Shown here piece by piece: positions 25,850 to 35,264 of a stretch of 64,000 nt of DNA (positions within the stretch are counted from its first letter, which is position 1; each line of letters opens with the position of its first letter). The position numbers and the translations under genes are program-made. This DNA comes from Polyangium spumosum (lineage in GTDB: Bacteria > Myxococcota_A > Polyangia > Polyangiales > Polyangiaceae). The notes under the pieces were generated by a model. It did not search any database and was not told where the DNA came from. It was given only the letters and a program-made list of their open reading frames with translations. Location: assembly GCF_009649845.1 (NCBI RefSeq), contig NZ_WJIE01000017.1:62001-126000 (forward strand), given 5' to 3'.

Positions 25850-28606
25850 ATGCTCGATCGTCCGAATCCACAGCCCGAACCGTCTCCTCTTCCCAACGGA
25901 AAACAGCCTCCTCCCCGGGGGATCGGGGGCAACACGAGACCCATCAAGCGGCGGCTCCGAACGCCCGATCGGCTCCTCGCCAAGTGGCCCCCGGACGACG
26001 CCGATCTGCCCGGCGCGCCGCCCGGCGGCGCCGTCCCCCCCGCGCCCGCGGGCGGCGGCGGCGCCGACTTCGGCGACGGCGACTTCAAGAAGGGTCGCTT
26101 CAACCCCGTCACGATCATCGTGGCGCTGCTCATCGTCGCGGGCGGCGCGGCCGCGCTCTTCTTCGGCATCAAGCAGGGCCAGGAGAAGATGACGGTCGAG
26201 CAGGTCGTCAAGGAGAAGAAGAACATCTTCGTCCTGCCCGTGAAGGACCAGATCCCGCGCTGGCGCACCTGGGCCGCGAACTCGAACGAGTGGTCGCTGC
26301 AGCAAGAGGCGCTCATCCAACTCGCCTACGCCGAGGATCCCGAGGGCGTCACGCTCGCGGTCAAGGCGCTCGAGCAGCCCGATCATCGCGTGAAGGGCGT
26401 CGCCGCGCAGGTGCTCGCCTACTACGGCACGCCGAAGGGCGACGCCGGCAAGGCCGCGCTGCTCAAGGCGCTCGCGGACGCCGACGAGAGCGACAGGCCG
26501 CAGATCGTGTGGGCCCTCGTCACGCTGAAGGAGCCGGCCGTCTTCAAGGACGCGATGGACCAGTACAGGAAGGGCTTCCTGTCGAAGGTCGAGCGCCTCG
26601 GCGGCGGCGTCGCGTTTGATCCGGAGAAGCTCGCGCAGCTCGTGTCGCTCGACGAGTTCGCCAAGCTCGCGGGTGATCAGAGCCCGTCGGTGCGCCAGCT
26701 CGTGGCCACGTTGCTCTCGCGCGACGCGACCCCGAAGTGGACGCAGACGCTCATCCAGCTCGTGAAGGATCCCGACTCCGAGGTCGGCCGCGAGGCCGCC
26801 ACGGGCCTCGGCAAGATCGGCGACGAGACCGCGCGCGCGCCCTTGCTCGCCGCGCTCGGCACCTCCGACAAGGAGAACCGCCAGAAATTCCTCGAGGCGC
26901 TGCGCGACGGCATCGGCGGCGAGGGCCTCGTGCTCGCGCTCGCCAGCGTGAAGAAGGATCCGCCCGAGACCGAGTGGTTCCAGACGAAGCAGCTCTTCGA
27001 GATGATGAAGGACATCGCCGATCCGCGCGTCGGTGACTCGCTCGTGAAGTGGCTCGACGGCTCGAAGCCCACGCTGCACTGGCAGGGCGAGGCCGGCACG
27101 CGCCTCGCCGAGGTCGGCGACGTCCGCGCGGCGAAGTACCTCGGCGAGCGCATGCGCGCCGATCCCTTGAAGCTCTACGCGCAGGAGCGGTTCTGGGAGG
27201 CCGACGAGGGCGGCCATCTCTCGCGCACCGATCTGCCGCGTGTCGTCGCGACCCGCATGCTCGCGGACCTCGCGACGATCCACCCCGACAAGAAGGACGA
27301 GCTCAAGGCCGCTGCCGAGGACAGCGTGATCTTCTGGATCAAGGACCGCCCGCAGCCGCACGCGAACGGCCTGCGTTTCCTCGCCGCCGTGCAGAGCGAG
27401 AAGATCAAGAACGACCTGCGCGACTGGGCGTTCCCGAAGGATCCGCTGCCGAAGGAGGGCGCGCAGCCTCCCTTCCCCACGTCCTTCGAGACGGCGCAGA
27501 GCGCGCTCCGCTACGTCGGCCTGATGAAGGACGAGCCGTCCTTCCCGAAGCTGCTCGAGCAGTTCAAGCGCAAGCCCGACAAGAAGATGGACATCACGCA
27601 GGACGCGCTCCAGGGCGCGGGCCTCGCGATGCTCGGCATGGCGCTGCGCGCCGTCGGTTACGGCGCGGCGCAGGGCCTCGGGCAGTGGGGCGACAACAAG
27701 GCCTCGAAGCCGCTCATGGAGTTCATCGAGGACGAGTCGTGGCACGAGGAGGCCCGCCAGGCCGCGTGTGACGCGCTCGCGTGGTGCGCCGACGACAAGA
27801 CGATGAGCGAGGTCGCGAAGAAGGCGAAGGAGTACGGGGCGAAGAAGGAGCCGCGCAAGCAGCTCATCGGCGCCTGCTACGCCTCGACGCTCTCGCTCAA
27901 GCCCGTGCCGGCGATCGCGGGCGAGCTCGCGGACCTGCTCACGCCCGAGCTCGACATCGGCCTGCGCATGGCCTACGCCCGCGCGATCGGCATCGGCGGC
28001 TTCGATCAGGCGACGGAGGTGAAGCTCTTCGAGAAGCTTCAGAACCCGGAGATCCGCAACGCCGCGGCGCTCGCGCTCATCCTCGGCGGCACGGCGGAGA
28101 CGGCGGCCCGCACGGTCGCCATGTACGGCGACTTCGGCCCGGACGCGCTGAATGACCTGAAGGATCACTACTTCCGGGCGTTCGGTTACTGGTCGGACGA
28201 GGACTTCAAGCGCGGCAACCTCTACCGCTGGGTGACGAACGCCGAGGCGATCGCGCGCATCAAGGTGGCGGACGTGCCGCAGGAGTGGTCGCGCCAGCGC
28301 CTCCAGTCGCAGTTCGACAACCTCAAGTTCGACAACGGCCCGCACTCCGAGACGCGCGTCGTCTTGCGTTACCGCCTCTGGCAGGACGCGAAGGCGGGCG
28401 ACGCGACGCGGAAGAAGGGCGCGATCCAGACGCTCAAGTTCATGAAGGAGCGCGGCGTCTTGATGGCGCTCCGTCAGGAGCAGGGCGAGACGGGCGAGAT
28501 GGCGAAGAGGGCCTTCTTCGAGCTCATGAACCCGAAGGCGATGATCGCCGAGGACCTCACGGCGCTGCAGCCGAAGGACAAGGGCGGCAACGGCGACAAG
28601 CAGTAA
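25850..28606 (+). CDS. Membrane-anchored HEAT-repeat protein
   Basis: An 918-residue protein with a Pro-rich cytoplasmic N-terminus (about 1-85), one membrane helix VTIIVALLIVAGGAAALFFG (about 86-106) and a long helical-repeat region. HEAT-like units are visible as paired helices with Asp/Pro and Arg/Lys patterns, for example DPDSEVGREAATGLGKIGDE and DESWHEEARQAACDALAW. Repeats of this kind scaffold protein complexes. No catalytic motif is visible. A strong bidirectional terminator lies 22 nt downstream. Function unknown; similar large membrane-tethered HEAT proteins are expected in myxobacteria but I could not check. Confidence 0.8.
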   Translation: MLDRPNPQPEPSPLPNGKQPPPRGIGGNTRPIKRRLRTPDRLLAKWPPDDADLPGAPPGGAVPPAPAGGGGADFGDGDFKKGRFNPVTIIVALLIVAGGAAALFFGIKQGQEKMTVEQVVKEKKNIFVLPVKDQIPRWRTWAANSNEWSLQQEALIQLAYAEDPEGVTLAVKALEQPDHRVKGVAAQVLAYYGTPKGDAGKAALLKALADADESDRPQIVWALVTLKEPAVFKDAMDQYRKGFLSKVERLGGGVAFDPEKLAQLVSLDEFAKLAGDQSPSVRQLVATLLSRDATPKWTQTLIQLVKDPDSEVGREAATGLGKIGDETARAPLLAALGTSDKENRQKFLEALRDGIGGEGLVLALASVKKDPPETEWFQTKQLFEMMKDIADPRVGDSLVKWLDGSKPTLHWQGEAGTRLAEVGDVRAAKYLGERMRADPLKLYAQERFWEADEGGHLSRTDLPRVVATRMLADLATIHPDKKDELKAAAEDSVIFWIKDRPQPHANGLRFLAAVQSEKIKNDLRDWAFPKDPLPKEGAQPPFPTSFETAQSALRYVGLMKDEPSFPKLLEQFKRKPDKKMDITQDALQGAGLAMLGMALRAVGYGAAQGLGQWGDNKASKPLMEFIEDESWHEEARQAACDALAWCADDKTMSEVAKKAKEYGAKKEPRKQLIGACYASTLSLKPVPAIAGELADLLTPELDIGLRMAYARAIGIGGFDQATEVKLFEKLQNPEIRNAAALALILGGTAETAARTVAMYGDFGPDALNDLKDHYFRAFGYWSDEDFKRGNLYRWVTNAEAIARIKVADVPQEWSRQRLQSQFDNLKFDNGPHSETRVVLRYRLWQDAKAGDATRKKGAIQTLKFMKERGVLMALRQEQGETGEMAKRAFFELMNPKAMIAEDLTALQPKDKGGNGDKQ

Positions 28607-28628
28607 TCACGTCGCATCTCGCCTGAAG

Positions 28629-28664
28629 ACCCCCTCTCATCCACGTGATGGGAGGGGGTTTTGC
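28629..28664. terminator. Intrinsic terminator, bidirectional
   Basis: A 12-bp stem (arms 28630-28641 and 28647-28658, one G-T wobble, loop CACGT) is followed by TTTT on the plus strand, and by A/T-rich sequence on the other side. It sits between the convergent HEAT-repeat gene and P450 gene and should end both transcripts. Confidence 0.85.
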
Positions 28665-28667
28665 TTT

Positions 28668-29879
28668 TCAGAAGGCGACGGGCAACGCTTCGAGGCCGCG
28701 CACGATGTACGTCGGGCGCCAGCGCAGGGTGTGCGGGGCCGCGTCGAGGCGCAGGTCGGGGAGCGTTCGCAGCAGCGTGGCGAGCGCGATCTGCCCTTCG
28801 AGCCGCGCGAGCGGTGCGCCGAGGCAATAATGAATGCCCTGGCCGAAGGCGACGTGGCGGTTCGGGTCGCGCGCGAGGTCGAGTTTGTCCGGGTCAGCGA
28901 ACTGGGAGGGGTCGCGGTTCGCGGAGGCGAGGACCACGAGCACGAGCTCGCCGCGGCGCATCCGGACGCCGCCGAGCTCGACCTCCTCGCGGGCATAACG
29001 CTCGGTGGCCATCTCGACGGGGTTCGTGAACCGCAAAAGCTCCTCGATGGCCGTCTTGAAGAGGGAGGGATCGCTCCGGAGGCGCTCGAGCTCGCGCGGG
29101 TGTTGCAAGAGCGCGAGCGTGCCGGAGGCGATGAGGTTCACCGTGGTCTCGTGCCCGGCGACGGTCAGGAGGATGATCATCGCGAGCAGCTCGTTCTCGC
29201 TGAGGCGGCTGCCCTCCTCCTCGACCTGCACGAGCGCGGTGAGCAGGTCGTCTCGCGGCCGCGCGCGCCTCTCCTTGATGAGCGCGCGCAGCTCCCGGAT
29301 CACGAGCCAGAAGAGCGGCAACGAGAGCAGCATCTTCAGGTTCGAGGTGGTCTGCATCAAGGCGTTCGAGAATCGATGGAAGCGCGGGCGTGACGCCTCG
29401 GGCAGGCCGAGCAGCTCGGCGATCACGGTGAGCGGCAGCGGCAACGCGTAATCACGCACGAGATCCATCCGCCCGCGGGACGCGACCTTCGCGAGCAGAT
29501 CGTCGGCGATCTGCTGCACGCGCCCGCGCATGTCCTCGACCCGGGCCGGGGTGAATGCCTTGTGCACGAGGTTGCGCAGGCGCCGGTGATCGGGCTCGTC
29601 GACGTCGAGCATGTTGCGCTGCAGCCCTGCGACGAAGTCCGGGACCCACGGCTGCTCGGCGAGCTGCTCGGGCGAGAGGACGGCCATGCGGTCCTTGAGG
29701 AAACGAGGGTCCTTGAGGACGGCGACGACGTCGTCGTATCGCGTGACCAGGTAGGCCGTGCGCCCGTCCTCGAGCTTCGTGGGATGGACGGGCGCTCCGG
29801 CCCGCAGGCGGGCGTAATAGGGAAATGGATTCGCCTTGAATCCGGGGTCGAGGATGTTCACCGGCGCGGGGTGGGTCAT
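28668..29879 (-). CDS. Cytochrome P450
   Basis: A 403-residue bacterial soluble P450 monooxygenase. The I-helix oxygen-activation motif AGHETT, the K-helix ELLR (ExxR), and the heme-binding FGQGIHYCLGAPLAR with the proximal Cys are all intact. Bacterial class I P450s need a ferredoxin and reductase, which are absent here. The ATG at 29879 (MTHPAPVNILDPG) is preferred since the conserved N-terminal FKANPFPYYARLR follows. It is divergent from the GH31 lipoprotein gene by 78 nt. Substrate unknown. Confidence 0.95.
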   Translation of the reverse strand: MTHPAPVNILDPGFKANPFPYYARLRAGAPVHPTKLEDGRTAYLVTRYDDVVAVLKDPRFLKDRMAVLSPEQLAEQPWVPDFVAGLQRNMLDVDEPDHRRLRNLVHKAFTPARVEDMRGRVQQIADDLLAKVASRGRMDLVRDYALPLPLTVIAELLGLPEASRPRFHRFSNALMQTTSNLKMLLSLPLFWLVIRELRALIKERRARPRDDLLTALVQVEEEGSRLSENELLAMIILLTVAGHETTVNLIASGTLALLQHPRELERLRSDPSLFKTAIEELLRFTNPVEMATERYAREEVELGGVRMRRGELVLVVLASANRDPSQFADPDKLDLARDPNRHVAFGQGIHYCLGAPLARLEGQIALATLLRTLPDLRLDAAPHTLRWRPTYIVRGLEALPVAF

Positions 29880-29957
29880 CGTGCGCCGAGCGTACCACGG
29901 GTACGGGGCGCGGGCAGGCGAGTGACAGGGGCGGACGAGGCGCGATAGGCTCGCCGA

Positions 29958-31802
29958 ATGAAGATGGTCTCGCTCACGCGGTATACCTTGATGCCTTTGC
30001 CTCTCCTCGCGCTTGCCTTCTTCGGTTGCTCGGACGAGCCCGAGGCGAAGCCCCCGCCGCCGGTCCCGGTCGACCCTTGCGAGAGGCCCGCCGAGGACAT
30101 CCCGGAGCCGGCGCGCCACACGCCGCGCTGGGCCTTCGAGCCGTGGATCTCGAAGGACATCTCCGACGGGGCCGACACGTACGCCTTCGTCGCGGGCTTC
30201 CGCGAGCGCGACATCCCCGTCGGCGCCGTGGTCCTCGATAGCCCCTGGGAGACCCATTACAACACGTTCGTCCCGAACCCCTCGCGGTACCCCGATTTCC
30301 AGAAGATGGTGGACGACATGCACGCGGACGGCGTGCGGGTCGTCCTGTGGATCACGAACCTCGTGAATTCGGTCTCGTACGACCTCGAGGCGGGCGGCGA
30401 CGCGTACATGGGCCCCTCGCCGAACCTGGCCGAGGGCGAGGCGTGCGGGTATTTCGTGGAGGACGCGAATCGATTCTCGTGGTGGAAGGGCTCGGGCGCC
30501 GCCGTCGACTTCTTGAACCCCTCGGCCCGGTCGTGGTGGCACGAGCAGCAGGATCACGTGCTCGATATGAAGATCGACGGCTGGAAGATCGATTTCGGCG
30601 ACAGCTACGTCCGCCTCGACACGGTGAACACGAAGGCGGGGCCCGTCCCGCACCAGACGTATTCGGAGGCTTATTACCAGGACTTCCTCGCGTACGGCGT
30701 CGCGAAGCGGGGCAAAGAGTTCGTCACGATGGTCCGCGCCTGGGATGAATCGTACGATTTCAAGGGCCGGTTCTTCGCCAGGAAGGAGCACGCGCCCGTC
30801 GCGTGGATGGGCGACAACCGCCGCGACTGGGTCGGGCTCGCCGACGCGCTCGACCACACGTTCCGCTCGGCGGCCGCGGGGTACGTGGTCCTCGGCTCCG
30901 ACATCGGCGGCTACCTCGATCGCAACGACAAGGACCTTCTCGGCGAGGCGATCCCGCTCGACCCCGTGAATTTCGCGCGGTGGACGGCGATCGGCGCGCT
31001 CTCGCCGTTCATGCAGCTCCACGGCCGCGCGAACATCACGCCCTGGACCGTGCCCCAGAATGGCACCGAGGTCGTCGATGCGTATCGATTCTGGTCGAAG
31101 CTCCACCACGAGCTCGTCCCCTTCTGGTACAGCCTCAGCGAGGAGGCGTACGCGGGGGCGCCCGTCCCCGTGCGGCCCGTGGGCGCGGAGGCCGAATGGC
31201 CCGGCGATTATCGGTACATGCTCGGCGACGCCCTCCTCGTCGCGCCGCTGCTCGACGGCACCGGCAAGCGGGACGTCCTCTTGCCGCCGGGCGCGTCGTA
31301 CGTCGATTTCTGGACGCAATCGGAGGACCCGATCGCGGGCGGGACGACGGTATCCGTCGATTACTCGAACGATCTGCGCAAGGTGCCGCTTTATTTCCGG
31401 CTCGGCGCCATCGTGCCGATGCACGTCGCGGACGAGGTCACGGGGCTCGGCAATACTTTCTCCGGCGGCAAGCTCACGCTGCTCGTGTTCCCGGCCTCCA
31501 CGGAGACGAGCTTCTCCCTGCACGACGCGGACGACATGGTGACCGTGGTGAAGACGTCCACGAACGCGGACGGCTCCTTCGTGTCGATCTCGCGCACGCT
31601 CGGGGATACGCTCTTTCGCGTCCGCAGGGACGGCAAGCCCGCGGCGGTGCTCGTCTCCGGGAGCATGGTCCCGGAGCACGCCACGCGGGACGCCTTCGAC
31701 GCCGCGAATGCGGGCTGGTTCTTCGAGCCGGAGACGCGCTCGGCGTGGGTGAAGGTCCCCGCGGCCGCCGGGGAGACCACGATCTTCCTCCAGGCGCCCT
31801 GA
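29958..31802 (+). CDS. Glycoside hydrolase family 31 lipoprotein
   Basis: GH31 enzymes cleave alpha-glucosides, alpha-xylosides or sulfoquinovosides with retention. A lipobox (FFGC, Cys24) and Pro-rich linker precede the (beta/alpha)8 domain starting at about residue 55. The nucleophile is Asp212 in DGWKIDFGDSY and the acid/base is likely Asp286 in WMGDNRRDW; VVLGSDIGGY is a further family motif. C-terminal beta domains follow (about 440-614). The N-terminal beta-sandwich usual before the barrel in GH31 is missing. Likely surface-exposed, degrading external glycans. Substrate specificity cannot be read from sequence. Confidence 0.9.
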   Translation: MKMVSLTRYTLMPLPLLALAFFGCSDEPEAKPPPPVPVDPCERPAEDIPEPARHTPRWAFEPWISKDISDGADTYAFVAGFRERDIPVGAVVLDSPWETHYNTFVPNPSRYPDFQKMVDDMHADGVRVVLWITNLVNSVSYDLEAGGDAYMGPSPNLAEGEACGYFVEDANRFSWWKGSGAAVDFLNPSARSWWHEQQDHVLDMKIDGWKIDFGDSYVRLDTVNTKAGPVPHQTYSEAYYQDFLAYGVAKRGKEFVTMVRAWDESYDFKGRFFARKEHAPVAWMGDNRRDWVGLADALDHTFRSAAAGYVVLGSDIGGYLDRNDKDLLGEAIPLDPVNFARWTAIGALSPFMQLHGRANITPWTVPQNGTEVVDAYRFWSKLHHELVPFWYSLSEEAYAGAPVPVRPVGAEAEWPGDYRYMLGDALLVAPLLDGTGKRDVLLPPGASYVDFWTQSEDPIAGGTTVSVDYSNDLRKVPLYFRLGAIVPMHVADEVTGLGNTFSGGKLTLLVFPASTETSFSLHDADDMVTVVKTSTNADGSFVSISRTLGDTLFRVRRDGKPAAVLVSGSMVPEHATRDAFDAANAGWFFEPETRSAWVKVPAAAGETTIFLQAP

Positions 31803-31805
31803 CGA

Positions 31806-32267
31806 TCAGGCCGTCTTCGGGTCGCGGAGCCGCTGGTAAAACCACCAGTGGTGGCCGCCGATGTCCACGCACTCGTATCCGCGGTCCGACCAGTATTCCT
31901 CGCCGTAATCGACGGTCTCCGGCTCCTTGACGATCCGCGCGCCGGCGGCCCGGGCCCGCGCGCAATGTGCCTCCACGTCGTCGACGTACACCATCATGTT
32001 CTGCGTGTTCGCGCCGCCGATCTGGTTCGGGGCCCGCGTGTGCGGGAACTTCTCCGGCTTCGGGTGAGCGACCATGACGAGCCCGTCGCCGTAAACGAGC
32101 TCCGAATGCTCGACGCTCCCGTCCTTGCCCTCGACGAGCAGCCGCACCTGGAAGCCGAAGGCGCGGCAGAGCCATTCGATCGCGGCGCGTGAGTCCTCGT
32201 AATAAAGGGCGGACGAGATGCGGGGCCAGTTCGAAGGTGCCGGCTTCGACGGTTCAAGAATGCTCAT
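31806..32267 (-). CDS. VOC (glyoxalase/bleomycin resistance) superfamily protein
   Basis: A 153-residue vicinal-oxygen-chelate fold protein. SALYYEDSRAAIEWLCRAFG (about 19-38) and the later MVYVDDVEAHCARARAAGARIV show the repeated beta-alpha-beta-beta-beta units, with PETVDYGEEYWSDRGYECVD before the C-terminal H/W pairs. Members include glyoxalase-like enzymes and antibiotic-binding proteins; this one resembles a general PhnB-like group. ATG 32267 has GGAGGG 7 nt upstream. It converges with the GH31 gene and ends 3 nt from it. Confidence 0.85.
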   Translation of the reverse strand: MSILEPSKPAPSNWPRISSALYYEDSRAAIEWLCRAFGFQVRLLVEGKDGSVEHSELVYGDGLVMVAHPKPEKFPHTRAPNQIGGANTQNMMVYVDDVEAHCARARAAGARIVKEPETVDYGEEYWSDRGYECVDIGGHHWWFYQRLRDPKTA

Positions 32268-32416
32268 GGGGGTTCCCTCCTCTTTCGAGCGAAGGGGAGC
32301 ATTCCGAAGACCCGCGTTCGCGTCAAGGCCCTCGGGCGCGGCGGGGAGGTTTTTCCGGGGAGAACGGGCGGCGCGGCGGGGAGCACGCCCGAGGGGCGCG
32401 CTCCCCTTCGCTTCGT

Positions 32417-33805
32417 TCACTCGAGCGTGATCGACAGGTTGTAGAGCGCGCCGGAGTAGCCGTAGGTCGAGTTCGAGACCTTGATGTAATACTTGCCCGC
32501 CCCCGGGAGCGGGGCGCTCGTGAAGTCCTCGTGGTAGTCCGAGTCCTCGCTCACGCCGAGCGACGTCATGCAGTCCGGGCCCACGAGCTCGACGACCGTG
32601 TCGGTCTGCGCCTCGCCGGGCGACGTGACGACGTGCAGCACCTTGCCCACGTCCGCCTCGGCGATGTCGACGACGAGCCAGTCCTGGTCGTCCTTGTCCG
32701 ACATCTTGAACGCGTCGAGGGTCGCCGGCAGCGAGGCGACCGCTTGCGCCTCCGCGCAGGCGTTGTTCGGCTCGGTCTCGGCCGGGACGAGCTCCTTGAC
32801 CTCGACGTTGACCGCGTAGTTCGACGCCCCCGAGTTGTCCCAGTACACGAGGTAGATCGGGTCCGCGCCGACCTCGAGCGACGGGGCCACGGCGAAGTCG
32901 ATGATCTCGGCGAACTTGCCGCTCGCCGGCAGCACCGCGAAGCCCGGCCGGGCGTTCGGCGAGTCGGCCGTGGCCTCGACCGTGATGACCTTCCCCGGGC
33001 CCGAGGGCGTGTACTGGAACAGGAGCGACGCGAGCGGCTGATCGACCGTGCCGCTGACGCTCATGCCCGGCGCGAGCGCGACCGGCGTGCGCGCCTCGAT
33101 CTGCAAGCTGCCCGACGCGGGCGAGATGATCTCCTCGCCGCTCGGGCCGCTCTCGATCGAGATGTCCGCCGGCCCGGCCGGCACGTTCACGTCCGTGAAG
33201 AGGATCAGATCGGCGCCGTAGAGCTGCACGTCCTCCACGTCGCCGGAGACGCCGGACGAGCCCGACACGAAGACGTTCGTGTACACGATCGGCGTGAACA
33301 ACCCGTCGCCGGTCGAGGTCAGGTCGAGCGGCGTGGAGAGGTCCTTCATCTTCGCGCTCGCCACGAGGATCGAGCCCTGCGCCTGCGTGCCGGTGACCAG
33401 GACATCGAGCGGCGCGTCGAGCGTGAAGGCGCCCTTGTAGGTGACCGTCGAGCTGCCCTCGGTGACGTTCACGTCACGCGCGCCGGCGGCGGCCGACGCG
33501 TCGATCTCGATCGTCGCGACGATCGCCGTGGGGCTCGCGACCTTCTTGTCCACGACCGTGACGCCCGGCCCGAAGTCGACGGTCGTGGCCTCGGTCCAGG
33601 CCGTGTTGAACCCGCTGATCGTGACGTCCGCGCGGCGCGAGATGAACGCCTTGCCCGGCGTGATCCCGTTGATGCTCGGCTCCGTGCTCGGCCCCTCCCG
33701 CCCCGGCGGCCCCGCGGGCCCTTGCGGGCCGGGATCGCCGCTGCAACCCAGCGCGAACAGCGTGACCAGCGACAACGACAGCAGACCGATTCGGCTCTTT
33801 CGCAT
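32417..33805 (-). CDS. Lipoprotein with collagen-like spacer, IPT-like and PPC domains
   Basis: A 462-residue surface protein. The signal peptide ends in the lipobox FALGC. A collagen-like spacer GDPGPQGPAGPPGREGP follows immediately, then a beta-sandwich region starting PSINGITPGKAF (IPT/TIG-like). The last about 120 residues match a bacterial pre-peptidase C-terminal (PPC) domain, with ETEPNNACAEAQ and GKYYIKVSNS. No catalytic motif is present; adhesion or ligand binding is likely. ATG 33805 has GAGGAGC about 9 nt upstream. Downstream on the same strand is the VOC gene. Confidence 0.8.
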   Translation of the reverse strand: MRKSRIGLLSLSLVTLFALGCSGDPGPQGPAGPPGREGPSTEPSINGITPGKAFISRRADVTISGFNTAWTEATTVDFGPGVTVVDKKVASPTAIVATIEIDASAAAGARDVNVTEGSSTVTYKGAFTLDAPLDVLVTGTQAQGSILVASAKMKDLSTPLDLTSTGDGLFTPIVYTNVFVSGSSGVSGDVEDVQLYGADLILFTDVNVPAGPADISIESGPSGEEIISPASGSLQIEARTPVALAPGMSVSGTVDQPLASLLFQYTPSGPGKVITVEATADSPNARPGFAVLPASGKFAEIIDFAVAPSLEVGADPIYLVYWDNSGASNYAVNVEVKELVPAETEPNNACAEAQAVASLPATLDAFKMSDKDDQDWLVVDIAEADVGKVLHVVTSPGEAQTDTVVELVGPDCMTSLGVSEDSDYHEDFTSAPLPGAGKYYIKVSNSTYGYSGALYNLSITLE

Positions 33806-33969
33806 GAGAAGAAGCTCCTCGTTCAGTAAGGGAGACGATAGGCCGGCGACGGCCGGACCGGCGCCGGGCGGGCATGTTCGGCGCAAAGGCGAGGCGCTTT
33901 CAACCGTTGTGCAAGATTTCCGCCGGGCAGCGGGGTGGATGACGCCCGACGAAAATGGAACGTGGAGGA

Positions 33970-34551
33970 CTACGCCGTCGCGGCGTATCCGCGCCGACGG
34001 ACGACATCGAGCAGGATACGCCCGATTTCGACGATCTGACCGATACGACGCGGCGGCCATTCCACGTGCGGGAAGGGCGCGCTCCCCCAGAACGCGGACG
34101 GGCGCGGGGGCGGGGCCGCGGAGGAGGCGGGAGCGCCCTCCGAGGCGCCGGCGCCGAGGCGCGGGGCGAGGTGATTCGTGAGGGCCTCGCCGATGACGTT
34201 GCTCAGGTCGCGGTCGTGCTGAATGCAATGGACCGTGAGGCGCTCGGCGAGCTCGGGCGTCAGGTAAATGGTCACCGGGCGCAGCGGCACGCCGCCCACG
34301 ACGGTCGGCTCGGCGGGCGCGGCGGCGGGCTCCGCGGGCGCCTCCACGCGCGTGGCGGTCGCGACGACGGCGCTCTCCGGGACGGGCGTGACGCTCTCCG
34401 GGACGGGCGTGGTCTCGGTCGATTTCGCGCGGCGAGCGCGCTTCGGCGCCGCGGCCGTCGGCGCGGGCGCCTCGTCCCCGCTGACGAAAGCGTCGATCGA
34501 TTCAGGCGACGGCGGCTTGCGGAGCGAAACCGCGACTTGCTTCTTGGCCAT
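33970..34551 (-). CDS. ParA partner, ribbon-helix-helix-like protein
   Basis: The 193-residue product has disordered Ala/Pro/Thr-rich segments around a conserved middle (about 91-130): RPVTIYLTPELAERLTVHC then DLSNVIGEALTNHL, which fits a ribbon-helix-helix strand and two helices. It overlaps the end of the ParA gene by 50 nt, so translation is coupled and the two probably act together. A basic segment PKRARRAKS (about 36-44) could help DNA contact or bind ParA. RHH proteins serve as partition adaptors for plasmid ParA systems and as cargo adaptors for chromosomal ParA-like ATPases. Confidence 0.7.
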   Translation of the reverse strand: MAKKQVAVSLRKPPSPESIDAFVSGDEAPAPTAAAPKRARRAKSTETTPVPESVTPVPESAVVATATRVEAPAEPAAAPAEPTVVGGVPLRPVTIYLTPELAERLTVHCIQHDRDLSNVIGEALTNHLAPRLGAGASEGAPASSAAPPPRPSAFWGSAPFPHVEWPPRRIGQIVEIGRILLDVVRRRGYAATA

Positions 34552-35185
34552 GGTGGAACCTCGTGAGCTCGTCGAGCAATTGGTGAATCTCTCTGGCGGA
34601 GGCGTCGCGCGGGGCGTACGTGGTCACGCCCTTCCCCACGGCGATCGCCTCCTGATAAGCCACGCGAAACCCGAGCTCGGCGCCGAGCACCGGCAGGCCC
34701 GAGGTCTCGAGCACGGCGCGCGCGCTCTTCGCGAGCGCGGTGCGGCCCTGCTTGCGGGTGATGAGCACGCACCCCGCGAGCTTGTCCCGGAGCGCGCTGG
34801 CCTCGCGGAACACCTCGATCGCGGAGGCGAGCGCCCACGCGTCGGCCGCGGTCGGGCCGCAGGGGAAGACGGCGATGTCCGCGACCATGAGCGCTGCCCG
34901 CGAGATCTCGCCGTGACGCGGCGGGCAATCGATGATCGTGAGGTCGTACGCGGGGGAGACGGAGTCGAGCTGCCCGGGGCGATGCATCTGCGCGCCCATG
35001 GCCACGATCGTCGGCGTCGCCTGGCCCGCCTCGCTCGCGACCTCGCCCCACGTGCGCACCGTGCCCTGCGGATCGGCGTCCACGAGCAGCACGCGTTTCC
35101 CCCGCGCGAGCGCGGCCACGGCGAGGCTCACCGCCGTGGTGCTCTTGCCGATCCCACCCTTCTGTCCGGTGAGCGCGATGATCAT
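34502..35185 (-). CDS. ParA/Soj/MinD family ATPase, orphan
   Basis: A 227-residue P-loop ATPase: GQKGGIGKSTTAVSLA (about 7-22) is the deviant Walker A with signature Lys, VDADPQGTV the A' motif, and DLTIIDCPPRHG the Walker B. ParA-type ATPases bind the nucleoid and position plasmids, chromosomes or protein complexes. Length is that of short single-domain ParA proteins. It lies away from any replication origin features and is followed by an overlapping RHH-like gene, with no parB or parS visible. It may position a cellular structure. Confidence 0.88.
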   Translation of the reverse strand: MIIALTGQKGGIGKSTTAVSLAVAALARGKRVLLVDADPQGTVRTWGEVASEAGQATPTIVAMGAQMHRPGQLDSVSPAYDLTIIDCPPRHGEISRAALMVADIAVFPCGPTAADAWALASAIEVFREASALRDKLAGCVLITRKQGRTALAKSARAVLETSGLPVLGAELGFRVAYQEAIAVGKGVTTYAPRDASAREIHQLLDELTRFHHGQEASRGFAPQAAVA

Positions 35186-35264
35186 GTTGCCCCCCTACCG
35201 GAAGCGACCTGGAAGGGCCCAATTTTTGGCGACGCGCCGCGCCGACCGCCTAGGATGATCGATC

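Noticed and set aside
24830-28345. A 1171-codon open frame on the minus strand
   Set aside because: It runs antisense through the HEAT-repeat gene and thioredoxin gene and shows only low-complexity composition.
28668-29879. Natural-product cluster (P450, Rieske, methyltransferase, desaturase)
   Set aside because: These genes are scattered, in different orientations, with no PKS, NRPS or terpene synthase in the window.
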